Of a DNA stretch of 16,358 nt, positions 7,302 to 14,373 are shown piece by piece. Position numbers and translations under genes: made by a program. Within the stretch, counting starts at the first letter, position 1, and every line of letters starts with the position of its first letter. Source of the stretch: WQZF01 sp031556405 (GTDB lineage Bacteria; Pseudomonadota; Gammaproteobacteria; Burkholderiales; Rhodocyclaceae); NCBI GenBank assembly GCA_031556405.1, contig JAVBTC010000068.1:1-16358 (forward strand), in the 5' to 3' direction. The notes beneath the pieces were generated by a model. That model ran no database searches. It was not told where the DNA came from and saw only the letters and a program-made list of their open reading frames with translations.

Positions 7302-7970
7302 ATGAGTCTGACGATTTCTCTTGCCGGTATCACCGGCGCCCTCGTGGCCGGCGCGATCAGTCCCGGCCCGAGTTTCATTCTGGTAGCCCGTACCGCGATG
7401 GCCTCTTCGCGGCGGGAAGGCGTGGCATGCGCCTTCGGCATGGGTGTCGGCAGTTTCCTGTTTGCGCTCGTTGCAATCCTGGGACTGCATGCTCTGCTCG
7501 CGGCGGTGCCGTGGGCCTATACCTCGATCAAAACGGCGGGCGGCTGTTATCTGCTGTATCTGGCCTGGCGCATCTGGCGGCGTGCCGACGAACCGCTTTC
7601 GATGGCCGATTCCGGCACGGATGCGAACCCGGAAACAGGAATTCCATCCCGTTCCTCGTTTCGCGCTTTTTTCTTCGCGCTGGCGACGCAAATGAGCAAC
7701 CCGAAAACGGCGATCGTGCTGGGCGGTATTTTCGCCGCGCTGCTGCCGCGCGAGGTTTCACCCGCGTTGACCATTCTCCTGCCGACGATCGTTTTCGCCA
7801 TCGACATCGTCTGGTACTCGCTCGTGGCGTATCTTCTCTCCACGCCCGCGCCGCGCGCCGCTTATCTGCGCTACAAAAGCAGAATCGACCGCCTCGCGGG
7901 CGGCATCATGGCCGCATTGGGAATCCGGCTGCTTTTCGCATTCGCGGAAGAGACGCCGGGACAGCCGTGA
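7302..7970 (+). CDS. LysE/RhtB-family amino acid exporter
   Basis: 222-residue inner-membrane exporter of the LysE/RhtB superfamily, which uses the proton gradient to export amino acids or their derivatives. The family signature is clear: GAISPGPSFILVARTAM at residues 17-33 in the first membrane segment, a hydrophobic segment around 45-70, GCYLLYLAWRIW (81-92), a charged cytoplasmic loop (93-122), then FFFALATQMSNPKTAIVLGG (123-142) with the conserved NPK, and two further hydrophobic segments (about 155-180 and 198-215). The length is normal. ATG 7302 places SPGP where the family has it. No Shine-Dalgarno is evident, and the gene stands alone, convergent with moaE. The substrate cannot be told from sequence. 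Confidence 0.88.
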   Translation: MSLTISLAGITGALVAGAISPGPSFILVARTAMASSRREGVACAFGMGVGSFLFALVAILGLHALLAAVPWAYTSIKTAGGCYLLYLAWRIWRRADEPLSMADSGTDANPETGIPSRSSFRAFFFALATQMSNPKTAIVLGGIFAALLPREVSPALTILLPTIVFAIDIVWYSLVAYLLSTPAPRAAYLRYKSRIDRLAGGIMAALGIRLLFAFAEETPGQP

Positions 7971-7974
7971 CGGG

Positions 7975-8004
7975 TAGTGGCAGATAGTGGCAGATAGTGG
8001 CAGA
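7975..8004. repeat. Three exact tandem copies of a 10-mer
   Basis: TAGTGGCAGA is repeated three times without mismatch in the 52-bp gap between the convergent LysE-type gene and moaE. The copy number is likely to vary between strains. It has no dyad symmetry and does not look like a terminator. Confidence 0.9.
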
Positions 8005-8022
8005 AACAGCGGATACCGGCTT

Positions 8023-8505
8023 TTATTTCCCGCCGTTCCAGCGCGCCGCCGCCGCATCGTCGGATTCGCGCGCGTCGACCCAGCGCGCGCCCGAGGGCGT
8101 AACCTCCCGCTTCCAGAACGGCGCCCGGGTTTTCAGATAATCCATCACGAATTCGCAGGCATGAAACGCATCGCCGCGATGTGACGCGCTCGCCGCGACG
8201 AAGACGATGCGATCGTTCGGCAGCAGCCGGCCGACGCGATGGATGATCAGGATGTCGAATACCCTCCAGCGCGCTTCAGCCTCCGCGACGATATCCCGCA
8301 ATGCCTTTTCCGTCATGCCTGGATAATGCTCCAGCGTCATTTCGAGAATGCGCTCCTGCGGCGGGCAGTTTTTTCCGTGGGTGTCGTGAATATCGCGCAC
8401 CAGTCCGATGAAGCTGGCGAGCGCGCCGATCCGCGTATCGCCCGCGGAAAGCGCTGCCAGCTCCGCGCCGGGATCGAAATCTTCCGTCTGTATCCGTACG
8501 GGCAT
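8023..8505 (-). CDS. moaE: Molybdopterin synthase catalytic (large) subunit
   Basis: With MoaD, converts cyclic pyranopterin monophosphate to molybdopterin by inserting two sulfurs. At 160 residues it is close to the family length of about 150. Visible: IGALASFIGLVRDIH (26-40) with the conserved Arg, LEHYPGM (58-64), IIHRVGRL (87-94), and the active-site block MDYLKTRAPFWKRE (121-134), whose K125 and K132 match E. coli K119 and K126. The tail RWVDARESDDAAAARW is also standard. GAGAGGGA before the ATG is a good ribosome binding site. It is the last gene of the mobB-moeA-moaD-moaE operon, 53 bp after moaD. Confidence 0.96.
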   Translation of the reverse strand: MPVRIQTEDFDPGAELAALSAGDTRIGALASFIGLVRDIHDTHGKNCPPQERILEMTLEHYPGMTEKALRDIVAEAEARWRVFDILIIHRVGRLLPNDRIVFVAASASHRGDAFHACEFVMDYLKTRAPFWKREVTPSGARWVDARESDDAAAARWNGGK

Positions 8506-8558
8506 GGCCGCGTCCCTCTCTGTCTGTTTTTCGTATGCTTTCCGCCTGCTTCCCGTCT

Positions 8559-8807
8559 TCAGCCGCCCGTCACCGGGGGAAAGAAGGCCACTTCGTCGCC
8601 ATCGTTGACCGGCGTATCGGGAAACGCCATTTCCTGATTGACGGCACAGCGCAGATTCCTGACCTGCTCCAGTTGCGCCCAGGGATCGCCGCGGGCGACG
8701 AGCGCCGCCAGCAACCCGGCAACGTCGGCAACGCCGGACAGATCGAACGACTCTTCCGGAAAGCCGATTTTTTCCCGTAAATGCGCGAAATAAAGAATCC
8801 GGATCAT
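8559..8807 (-). CDS. moaD: Molybdopterin synthase sulfur carrier (small) subunit
   Basis: Ubiquitin-fold sulfur carrier of 82 residues. The C-terminus FFPPVTGG ends in the Gly-Gly that is adenylated by MoeB and then thiocarboxylated. Also typical are the N-terminal ILYFAHLREKIG, LRCAVNQ in the middle and DGDEVAFFPPV before the tail. It sits between moeA (32 bp upstream) and moaE (53 bp downstream), the expected pairing with its catalytic partner. Confidence 0.95.
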   Translation of the reverse strand: MIRILYFAHLREKIGFPEESFDLSGVADVAGLLAALVARGDPWAQLEQVRNLRCAVNQEMAFPDTPVNDGDEVAFFPPVTGG

Positions 8808-8839
8808 GATGCCCGCCCGAAATAAAAAGAAAGAAAAAA

Positions 8840-10060
8840 TCAGCTCAGCAATTCGTTGAAAGACAGAAAGCGCACCCAGTTGCCGCGCGCGATCGTCTGC
8901 CCCGGCGCGCAGTCGACCAGCCCGTCGGCCCAGACGCAGGAAGTCATGACCCCCGATCCCTGGTGGGGAAAGAGGTCGAGCCCGCCGTCGGCATTCCTGC
9001 GTACACGCAGGAATTCACGCCGTCCCTCGGAACGCGTCCAGTCGAAATCGGCGCGCATCATCGCGCCCTGCGGGAGTACGTCGGTAATCCCGGAGAGACG
9101 CAGAATATAGGGCTGCGCCAGCATCAGGAAGGTGACGAACGCGGACACCGGATTGCCCGGCAGACCGATGAACGGGGTCCGGTTTTCGGCACTGTCGATG
9201 CTGCCGAACGCCAGCGGCTTGCCCGGCTTGATCGCGATTTTCCACAAATCCAGCCGTCCTTCGGCTTCCACCGCCGGGCGCACGTGGTCTTCCTCGCCGA
9301 CCGAAACGCCGCCGCAGGTCAGAATCAAGTCATTCCCCTGCGCCGCTTCGCGCAAGGCCGCGCGCGTGGACGACAGATCGTCGGGAATCTGTCCCAGGTC
9401 GCGCACTTCGCAGCCGAGCCGCGAGAGCATCGCGTTCAGCAGGAAGCGATTGGAGTTGTAAATCGCGCCGGGCGGCAAGGGTTCGCCCGGCATGCGCAAT
9501 TCGTCACCAGTGAAAAACACGGCCACTCGCACGCGGCGGAATACCGGCAACTGCGCCAATCCCACCGCCGCCGCCAACGCCGTATCCTGCGGCCGCAACC
9601 GTATTCCGGCGGGCAGAATACAGGCGCCCGGAGCGATGTCCTCGCCGCTGCGGCGGATGTTCATCCCGGCCTTGGGCACCACGCCGATGGCGACGCTCTT
9701 TCCTTCCTCGCCTTCCGGCCGGCATTGCTCCTGCATCACCACGGCGTCGGCTCCGGCCGGAATCGGCGCGCCGGTAAAAATCCGCGCCGCCGTCTTCGGC
9801 GCCAGCACCGCGCCGACCGAACCCGCGGGAATCCGCTGCGTCACCGGCAAGACGGTGCCCGCCTCCGGAACATCCTCGGCACGCACGGCATAACCGTCCA
9901 TTGCCGAATTGTTCAGCGGCGGCACCGCAAGCAGCGAATATTGCGCCTCGGCGAGCACGCGCCCCTGAGCCGCCAGTGTCGGCAAGGAACGCACGTGCCG
10001 CACCGGGCGGGCGGCGGCAAGCAATTTTTCCAGCGCTTCGTCAAAAGTCAGCATCGGCAT
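8840..10060 (-). CDS. moeA: Molybdopterin molybdenumtransferase
   Basis: Inserts molybdate into adenylated molybdopterin to give active cofactor. At 406 residues it has the normal length. Visible: NNSAMDGYAV (50-59), IFTGAPIPAGADAVV (94-108), the MPT-binding-domain motifs TGDEL (184-188), SNRFLL, TCGGVSVGEEDHV (248-260), KPGKPLAFG (278-286) and GLPGNPVSAFVTF (299-311), and the C-terminal beta-barrel domain from about 328. Two in-frame ATGs stand at the start (MPM); an AGGA lies 5 bases before the first and 11 before the second, so either may be used. The mobB stop is only 9 bp upstream, so the ribosome binding site lies in that gap and translation is probably coupled. Confidence 0.96.
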   Translation of the reverse strand: MPMLTFDEALEKLLAAARPVRHVRSLPTLAAQGRVLAEAQYSLLAVPPLNNSAMDGYAVRAEDVPEAGTVLPVTQRIPAGSVGAVLAPKTAARIFTGAPIPAGADAVVMQEQCRPEGEEGKSVAIGVVPKAGMNIRRSGEDIAPGACILPAGIRLRPQDTALAAAVGLAQLPVFRRVRVAVFFTGDELRMPGEPLPPGAIYNSNRFLLNAMLSRLGCEVRDLGQIPDDLSSTRAALREAAQGNDLILTCGGVSVGEEDHVRPAVEAEGRLDLWKIAIKPGKPLAFGSIDSAENRTPFIGLPGNPVSAFVTFLMLAQPYILRLSGITDVLPQGAMMRADFDWTRSEGRREFLRVRRNADGGLDLFPHQGSGVMTSCVWADGLVDCAPGQTIARGNWVRFLSFNELLS

Positions 10061-10069
10061 TTTTCCTGG

Positions 10070-10612
10070 TTATTTGATTCGGGAATTCAGGGATAAGGTA
10101 TTCAGAATGAAGGAGGCAATCGCCTCGATATCGTCGAGATCGAGCCAGACCGGTGGCTCCGCGCGGGAGGAATGCTGCGCCGGGGATACCGCGTGCGCAC
10201 CGGCAATGTCGCTCGCCACCGCGATTACATGGGGATTGTCCGGCCACAGGGGCGGTTTGCCGTGCGCCGGACGATAGACCTCCAGTTTCGGCACCGCCTC
10301 CTGCTTGAACCCTTCGACCAGCACCAGATCGCACGGGGAAAAACGGCTCAGATATTCGTCCAGGGACGGCTCCGGCGCGCCGTGGTTTTCATGCAGCAAG
10401 GCCCAGCGCGAACCGCCGGTAAGCATCACCTCGCTCGCCCCGGCCTCGCGGTGACGCCAGGAATCCTTGCCCGGACGGTCGATATCGAAACCGTGGTGCG
10501 CGTGCTTGATCACCGAGACGACGATGCCGGACGCGGTAAAACGCGGGATCAGCCGTTCCATCAAGGTGGTTTTGCCGGAACCGGAATAACCGGCGATGCC
10601 GAAAACTTTCAT
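10070..10612 (-). CDS. mobB: Molybdopterin-guanine dinucleotide biosynthesis adapter protein
   Basis: P-loop GTP-binding protein that assists MobA in forming the guanine-dinucleotide form of the cofactor. 180 residues. Visible: Walker A GYSGSGKTT (8-16), the family block VSVIKHAHHGFDIDRPGKDS (33-51), RHREAGASEVML, and DLVLVEGFKQE (95-105). The start MKVFGIAGYSGSGK fits the family; the frame continues 33 codons upstream through AT-rich non-coding-like sequence. It is the first gene of the Moco operon. No mobA is in the window, so its partner must lie elsewhere. Confidence 0.93.
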   Translation of the reverse strand: MKVFGIAGYSGSGKTTLMERLIPRFTASGIVVSVIKHAHHGFDIDRPGKDSWRHREAGASEVMLTGGSRWALLHENHGAPEPSLDEYLSRFSPCDLVLVEGFKQEAVPKLEVYRPAHGKPPLWPDNPHVIAVASDIAGAHAVSPAQHSSRAEPPVWLDLDDIEAIASFILNTLSLNSRIK

Positions 10613-10736
10613 GGTGGATATTTCAACCCCTTTATTCAACCTTCTTGGACCCTTGATTTTTTCTACATTTATAATAATTCTACTGTTAATATCACTACAT
10701 ACATCATACAAAATTTAACTCATATCTGGAATTCAT
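10613..10736 (-). promoter_or_regulatory. AT-rich promoter region of the Moco operon
   Basis: This 124-bp gap is much richer in A and T than its surroundings. On the minus strand it holds several -10-like hexamers (for example TATAAA near 10668-10675), none with a well-spaced -35. The operon promoter should lie here, but I cannot place it. I see no terminator for the glycosylase gene upstream. Confidence 0.4.
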
Positions 10737-11357
10737 TTACTCGCCACACAATGCATGCCGCCAAGCCTCGCACTTTAGCGCATAGGGCATGCCCGCGTGC
10801 GCCGGGCTGGTCGAAGGCAGGCGGCGCAGAAACCGTTCCGGGCATGTCGGCAACGCTGGCAACACATGGCGGCGGAAACAGCTTTCAGCCATCGCTCCAT
10901 TGAACAGAATCGTTTCGATGGCGGGATGGTCGGTGAAGAAAGCGCCAAAATCGTTGACCTGTATCGATTTTGCGTCGATTTTCGTATCCAGGCTGCCATC
11001 GCGCACGCAAGAGCGCAGCACGTCCCACAACGCGATATTCGCCTCGCACAGACGTGCAAGCCGGGCCGCATAAGGAAGCTCCGGCCCGGCACCGACGACT
11101 TCTCCCATCAACGGCCAGAACAGATTGCGTGGATGCGCATAATACTGTCCCGCGCGCAACGAGGCGATGCCGGGCATGCTGCCGAGGATCAGAACGCGCG
11201 CATGGCGGTCGGCAACAGGGGGGAAGCTGAAGATACGCGGAGCCCCGGCGGACAGCGGCGAAACGGCATCGCCGCATTTTCCGTCCGCAAGCGGGAAATC
11301 ACGCCCGCCGCCAGGTCGTTCCCTGCGGGGAGTCTTCGAGCGCGATGCCATTTTCAA
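10737..11357 (-). CDS. DNA-deoxyinosine glycosylase (uracil-DNA glycosylase superfamily, HDG type)
   Basis: Base-excision repair glycosylase of the hypoxanthine-DNA-glycosylase branch, expected to remove hypoxanthine left by adenine deamination. Visible: LILGSMPGIASL (56-67), the family-specific YYAHPRNLFW (72-81) carrying the catalytic Asn region, ALWDVLRSCVRDGSLDTKI (109-127), and the second DNA-contact motif LPSTSPAHAG (180-189). The core begins at about residue 40 (PRIFSFPPVAD). The first 40 residues are Arg/Pro/Gly-rich and not family-like. The ATGs at 11357 and 11351 lie inside cysS, giving a 59-bp overlap; no ATG, GTG or TTG is found between them and GSMPG, so either the extension is real or a rare start such as CTG is used. 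It is probably co-transcribed with cysS. Confidence 0.85.
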   Translation of the reverse strand: MKMASRSKTPRRERPGGGRDFPLADGKCGDAVSPLSAGAPRIFSFPPVADRHARVLILGSMPGIASLRAGQYYAHPRNLFWPLMGEVVGAGPELPYAARLARLCEANIALWDVLRSCVRDGSLDTKIDAKSIQVNDFGAFFTDHPAIETILFNGAMAESCFRRHVLPALPTCPERFLRRLPSTSPAHAGMPYALKCEAWRHALCGE

Positions 11358-12681
11358 ACAATTCGGCGCGGATCCGGTCAGCGCTGGCGAAATCCTTGTT
11401 TTTCTTTGCCGTGGCGCGTTCCGCGATCAATTGGGTAATTCGCTCCGCTCCCCACGTTTCCGCAACACCAGCCGTTCCCTGCAAAAATTCCTGCGGATCA
11501 CGCTGCAACAGCCCCAACACTCCCGCCAGAGCCCACAACTGCCGCGCCATTTGCGGCGATTTGTCACGGTTGACCGCACCAGCCAGATCGAACAGCACCG
11601 CAACGGCCTCGGGCGTATTGAAATCGTCGTTCATCGCCGCGGCAAAACGTTGTCCGTGCGCTTCCGTCCAGTCGGGAGCGCATATCTCCCCGGTTTCGAC
11701 CGGCACCGCCTTCAGCGCGGTATAAAGCCTCGTCAGCGCATTCTTCGCGTCGTCCAGATGCACGTCCGAATAATTGAGCGGGCTGCGATAGTGCGCGCGC
11801 AGAATGAAAAAACGCAACACCTCGGCATCGTAACGCTTCAGAACCTCGCGAATGGTGAAGAAATTGCCGAGCGATTTCGACATTTTTTCGTCGTCGACAC
11901 GCACAAACCCGTTGTGCATCCAGTAATTGACATAGCGGCAGTCGTGTGCGCCCTCGCTCTGTGCGATTTCGTTTTCGTGGTGTGGAAACTGCAGGTCCTG
12001 CCCACCGCCATGGATATCGAAATGCTCGCCGAGTTTCTTCCAGCTCATCGTCGAACATTCGATGTGCCAGCCCGGACGTCCCGGCCCCCATGGCGAATCC
12101 CACGCCGGCTCGCCGGCCTTGGCACGTTTCCAGAGCACGAAATCGAGCGGGTCGCGCTTGGCGGAATCCACCTCCACGCGCTCGCCGGCACGCAGATCGT
12201 CGAGCGATTTCCCGGACAGCCTGCCGTAATCCGGAAAACGGCGCACGGCATAATTGATGTCGCCGTTCTCCGCCTGATACGCAAGCCCCTTATCGATCAG
12301 CATTCCGATCATTTCCAGCATCGGTGCAATATAGTCGGTCGCGCGCGGCTCGAAATCCGGCCGCTCCACGCCGAGCGCGGCGGCATCTTCATCCATGTAC
12401 GCGATGAAGCGGCCGGTCAGTTCGCCGATCGTCTCGCCGTTCTCCGCCGCGCGGGGGATGATCTGGTCGTCGACATCGGTACTGTTCCGGACATAAACGA
12501 CCTTGTACCCGCTCGCCTTCAGCCAACGCTGCACCATGTCAAAAACGACCATCACCCGCGCATGGCCAAGGTGGCAGTAATCGTAAACCGTCATTCCACA
12601 TACGTACATGCGGACTTTTCCCGCCTCGATCGGAACGAATTCTTCTTTCTCGCGCGAAAGCGAGTTGTGGATTTTCAGCAT
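11299..12681 (-). CDS. cysS: Cysteinyl-tRNA synthetase
   Basis: Class I aminoacyl-tRNA synthetase charging tRNA-Cys in the cytoplasm. 460 residues, nearly identical in length to E. coli (461). Visible: zinc ligands C28, C209, H234 and E238 at exactly the E. coli positions (in YVCGMTVYD, WHIECS and FPHHENE), the HIGH-type motif CHLGHAR (36-42), KMSKS (266-270) in EKMSKSLGN, IHGGGQDLQFPHHENE (223-238), and the C-terminal NDDFNTPEA plus a tail ending in DSPQGTTWRR. The usual NITDVDDKI reads NSTDVDDQI (66-74). No clear ribosome binding site is seen. The upstream region is shared with the divergent TPR operon. Confidence 0.97.
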   Translation of the reverse strand: MLKIHNSLSREKEEFVPIEAGKVRMYVCGMTVYDYCHLGHARVMVVFDMVQRWLKASGYKVVYVRNSTDVDDQIIPRAAENGETIGELTGRFIAYMDEDAAALGVERPDFEPRATDYIAPMLEMIGMLIDKGLAYQAENGDINYAVRRFPDYGRLSGKSLDDLRAGERVEVDSAKRDPLDFVLWKRAKAGEPAWDSPWGPGRPGWHIECSTMSWKKLGEHFDIHGGGQDLQFPHHENEIAQSEGAHDCRYVNYWMHNGFVRVDDEKMSKSLGNFFTIREVLKRYDAEVLRFFILRAHYRSPLNYSDVHLDDAKNALTRLYTALKAVPVETGEICAPDWTEAHGQRFAAAMNDDFNTPEAVAVLFDLAGAVNRDKSPQMARQLWALAGVLGLLQRDPQEFLQGTAGVAETWGAERITQLIAERATAKKNKDFASADRIRAELFENGIALEDSPQGTTWRRA

Positions 12682-12746
12682 GGAAAGTAATTTCTATCGG
12701 GTACGGTGAATGAAAAACCGGATCATGACGCCGTGTCGCCGGAGGT

Positions 12747-12774
12747 TTGGTTTCGCTCCGCTTCTTGCTAGAAT
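12747..12774 (+). promoter_or_regulatory. Candidate sigma-70 promoter of the TPR/LdT/cyclophilin operon
   Basis: TTGGTT (12747-12752), a 16-bp spacer, and TAGAAT (12769-12774) preceded by TGC, an extended -10. Transcription would begin near 12781 and give a leader of about 250 nt that includes the inverted repeat. Confidence 0.5.
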
Positions 12775-12812
12775 GACGCGCTTTGCCGAATCACCCTTCA
12801 AGCGGATAAAGC

Positions 12813-12941
12813 GGTATATTTTCAGGAGTTCTGCGGAGTGGTTCACTCACGGATTACCCGGGAGGCATCGTCATCTGCCGCGATCTCATCTTCGACTTCC
12901 ACATCTGTTTTGAACGAGTCTCTCCACCGCTCCAATATACC
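12813..12941. repeat. Bulged inverted repeat
   Basis: The 18 bases 12924-12941 pair without a gap with a left arm broken by three bulges: GGTATATT (12813-12820) with AATATACC (12934-12941), GGA (12825-12827) with TCC (12931-12933), and GCGG plus TGG (12833-12836, 12839-12841) with CCACCGC (12924-12930). TTCA/TGAA (12842-12845 with 12911-12914) may extend it. It is either a structured leader RNA or a decayed palindromic element; no target duplication is visible. Confidence 0.5.
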
Positions 12942-13032
12942 CCTGAAGCATAACGGCCAACAGCGAAAAAAGTATAGCATAGCGATGTTTCCCTCTTCCT
13001 TGATGTCCCCGCCAGGTTCCGTCACGCGCGCG

Positions 13033-14373
13033 ATGCGAAACTCTCCGCTTCGTGCCGTTCGCGCCGCGCGCTTCTCTATGGCGTATGCTTCCGGTGTCAT
13101 TCCGCAATTCCTGAAACTCCTGATTCTGCCCCTGGTTCTGTCTTTTTTCGCCGCCTCGCCTCTCCCCGTTTTTGCCGCCGAAGTCACGCTGCCCGAGATA
13201 CAGAATCTGGTGCGGCAGAAAAAGTACGACCAGGCGCTGGAAAAAGTGGACGCCTACCTCGCGCCGCGTCCCAAGGACGCGCAGGGTCGTTTCATCAAAG
13301 GATTGATCCTGACCGAGCTCGACCGTCCCAACGACGCCATCGCCGTCTTCACCCAACTGACGCGGGACTATCCGACACTGCCCGAGCCTTACAACAACCT
13401 CGCCGTGCTCTACGCGCAGCAGAAGCAATACGACAAGGCCCGCGTGGCGCTGGAAATGGCGATAAAAACGCATCCTTCCTATGCCACTGCGCATGAAAAC
13501 CTCGGCGACGTATACGCCAAGCTCGCAAGCCAGGCCTATAACAAGGCACTGCAACTCGACGCCGGAAACACCACGGCGCAAAGCAAGCTGGCACTGATTC
13601 ACGACCTGGAGGATACCGCCGGCAGAAATCCCGCCCCGACGGTTCTTGCCGCCGCGCCTCAAGCCGTGCCCCAAACCGTGCCACAGGCCGCGCAATCCCC
13701 AACAGCATCCAGGACGCCGACAGTTCCGACCACGCCAGTCGCGCCTGCCGTGCCTCCGGCGAAAACCCTGCCGGCAACTTCCCCACCACCATCGCCGCTC
13801 CCTCCCGCCGCCAGCGCAGTCCCCGCGAAAACCCCGCCGGTGGCACAGAAATCCGCAGCCGGAACGACGACAACCGCTGTTTCGCCGACACCCGCAACGA
13901 CTGTCGCCACGGTCGTCACGCCTTCCGCCGGCGGAACCGCCTCGACAGCAACACCGGCCGCCCAGACAGCGGCAACAACCACCCAACCCGCGGCAACGTC
14001 CACCGCCACACCGCCGGCAGCGCAAAAGCAAAACAATACCGAGACTGAATTGGTCCAGGCAGCCCAGCGTTGGGCGAGCGCCTGGTCGAAAAAAGACGTG
14101 AAAGCCTACCTTGCCACCTACGCACCCGATTTCGCCACGCCCAAGGGAACGACGCGCAAGGAGTGGGAGGCAGAACGCACACGGCGGATCGACAAGCCGG
14201 GTAAAATCGAAGTCGCATTGAGCAATATCCAGGTTTCGATCAATGGCGACAAAGCGCGCGTCAAATTCCGCCAGCGCTACAAATCGGCCACACTCGCTTC
14301 TTCCACGGGCAAAACCCTGATCTTCACCCGCAACGGCAACCAATGGCTGATTCAAGAGGAACGCGTCGACTGA
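13033..14373 (+). CDS. Exported TPR protein with C-terminal NTF2-like domain
   Basis: 446-residue periplasmic or envelope protein of unknown function. A signal sequence (hydrophobic FLKLLILPLVLSFFA, cleavage after PVFA near residue 48) is followed by about three TPR units (roughly 53-190; for example YDQALEKVDAYL and PYNNLAVLYAQQKQYDKARV), a low-complexity Pro/Ala/Thr linker (about 192-335) and a folded end (336-446) with RWASAWSKKDVKAYLATY, ALSNIQVSI and NQWLIQEE, an NTF2/SnoaL-like domain. The start is uncertain: ATGs at 12985, 13033 and 13078 are all in frame and none has a good ribosome binding site. 13033 gives a basic n-region; 13078 gives the shortest signal peptide. It is first in an operon, its stop overlapping the next start. 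TPRs suggest a protein-protein adaptor. Confidence 0.8.
   Translation: MRNSPLRAVRAARFSMAYASGVIPQFLKLLILPLVLSFFAASPLPVFAAEVTLPEIQNLVRQKKYDQALEKVDAYLAPRPKDAQGRFIKGLILTELDRPNDAIAVFTQLTRDYPTLPEPYNNLAVLYAQQKQYDKARVALEMAIKTHPSYATAHENLGDVYAKLASQAYNKALQLDAGNTTAQSKLALIHDLEDTAGRNPAPTVLAAAPQAVPQTVPQAAQSPTASRTPTVPTTPVAPAVPPAKTLPATSPPPSPLPPAASAVPAKTPPVAQKSAAGTTTTAVSPTPATTVATVVTPSAGGTASTATPAAQTAATTTQPAATSTATPPAAQKQNNTETELVQAAQRWASAWSKKDVKAYLATYAPDFATPKGTTRKEWEAERTRRIDKPGKIEVALSNIQVSINGDKARVKFRQRYKSATLASSTGKTLIFTRNGNQWLIQEERVD

Larger units (their letters stand above)
12682..13032. other. Divergent intergenic region between cysS and the TPR operon
   Basis: 351 bp holding a plus-strand promoter candidate (12747-12774), a bulged inverted repeat (12813-12941) and, on the minus strand, an extended -10-like TGCTATACT (12979-12971). 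A plus-strand frame opens at GTG 12838, 9 bases after AGGAG, and runs into the TPR gene. Its first 50 codons are Ser-rich without protein character and would bury the signal peptide, so I treat it as leader. A 45-codon minus-strand ORF (12980-12843) is possible but unsupported. Confidence 0.5.

Noticed and set aside
12838..13032. GTG start at 12838 with AGGAG 9 bases upstream, extending the TPR protein by 65 residues
   Set aside because: The extension is Ser-rich without protein character and would push the signal sequence more than 90 residues from the N-terminus. The ribosome binding site match is noted but is probably coincidental.
12886..14355. 489-codon minus-strand frame
   Set aside because: Antisense to the TPR gene; its Gly/Arg/Cys-rich middle is just the complement of the Pro/Ala/Thr linker codons.
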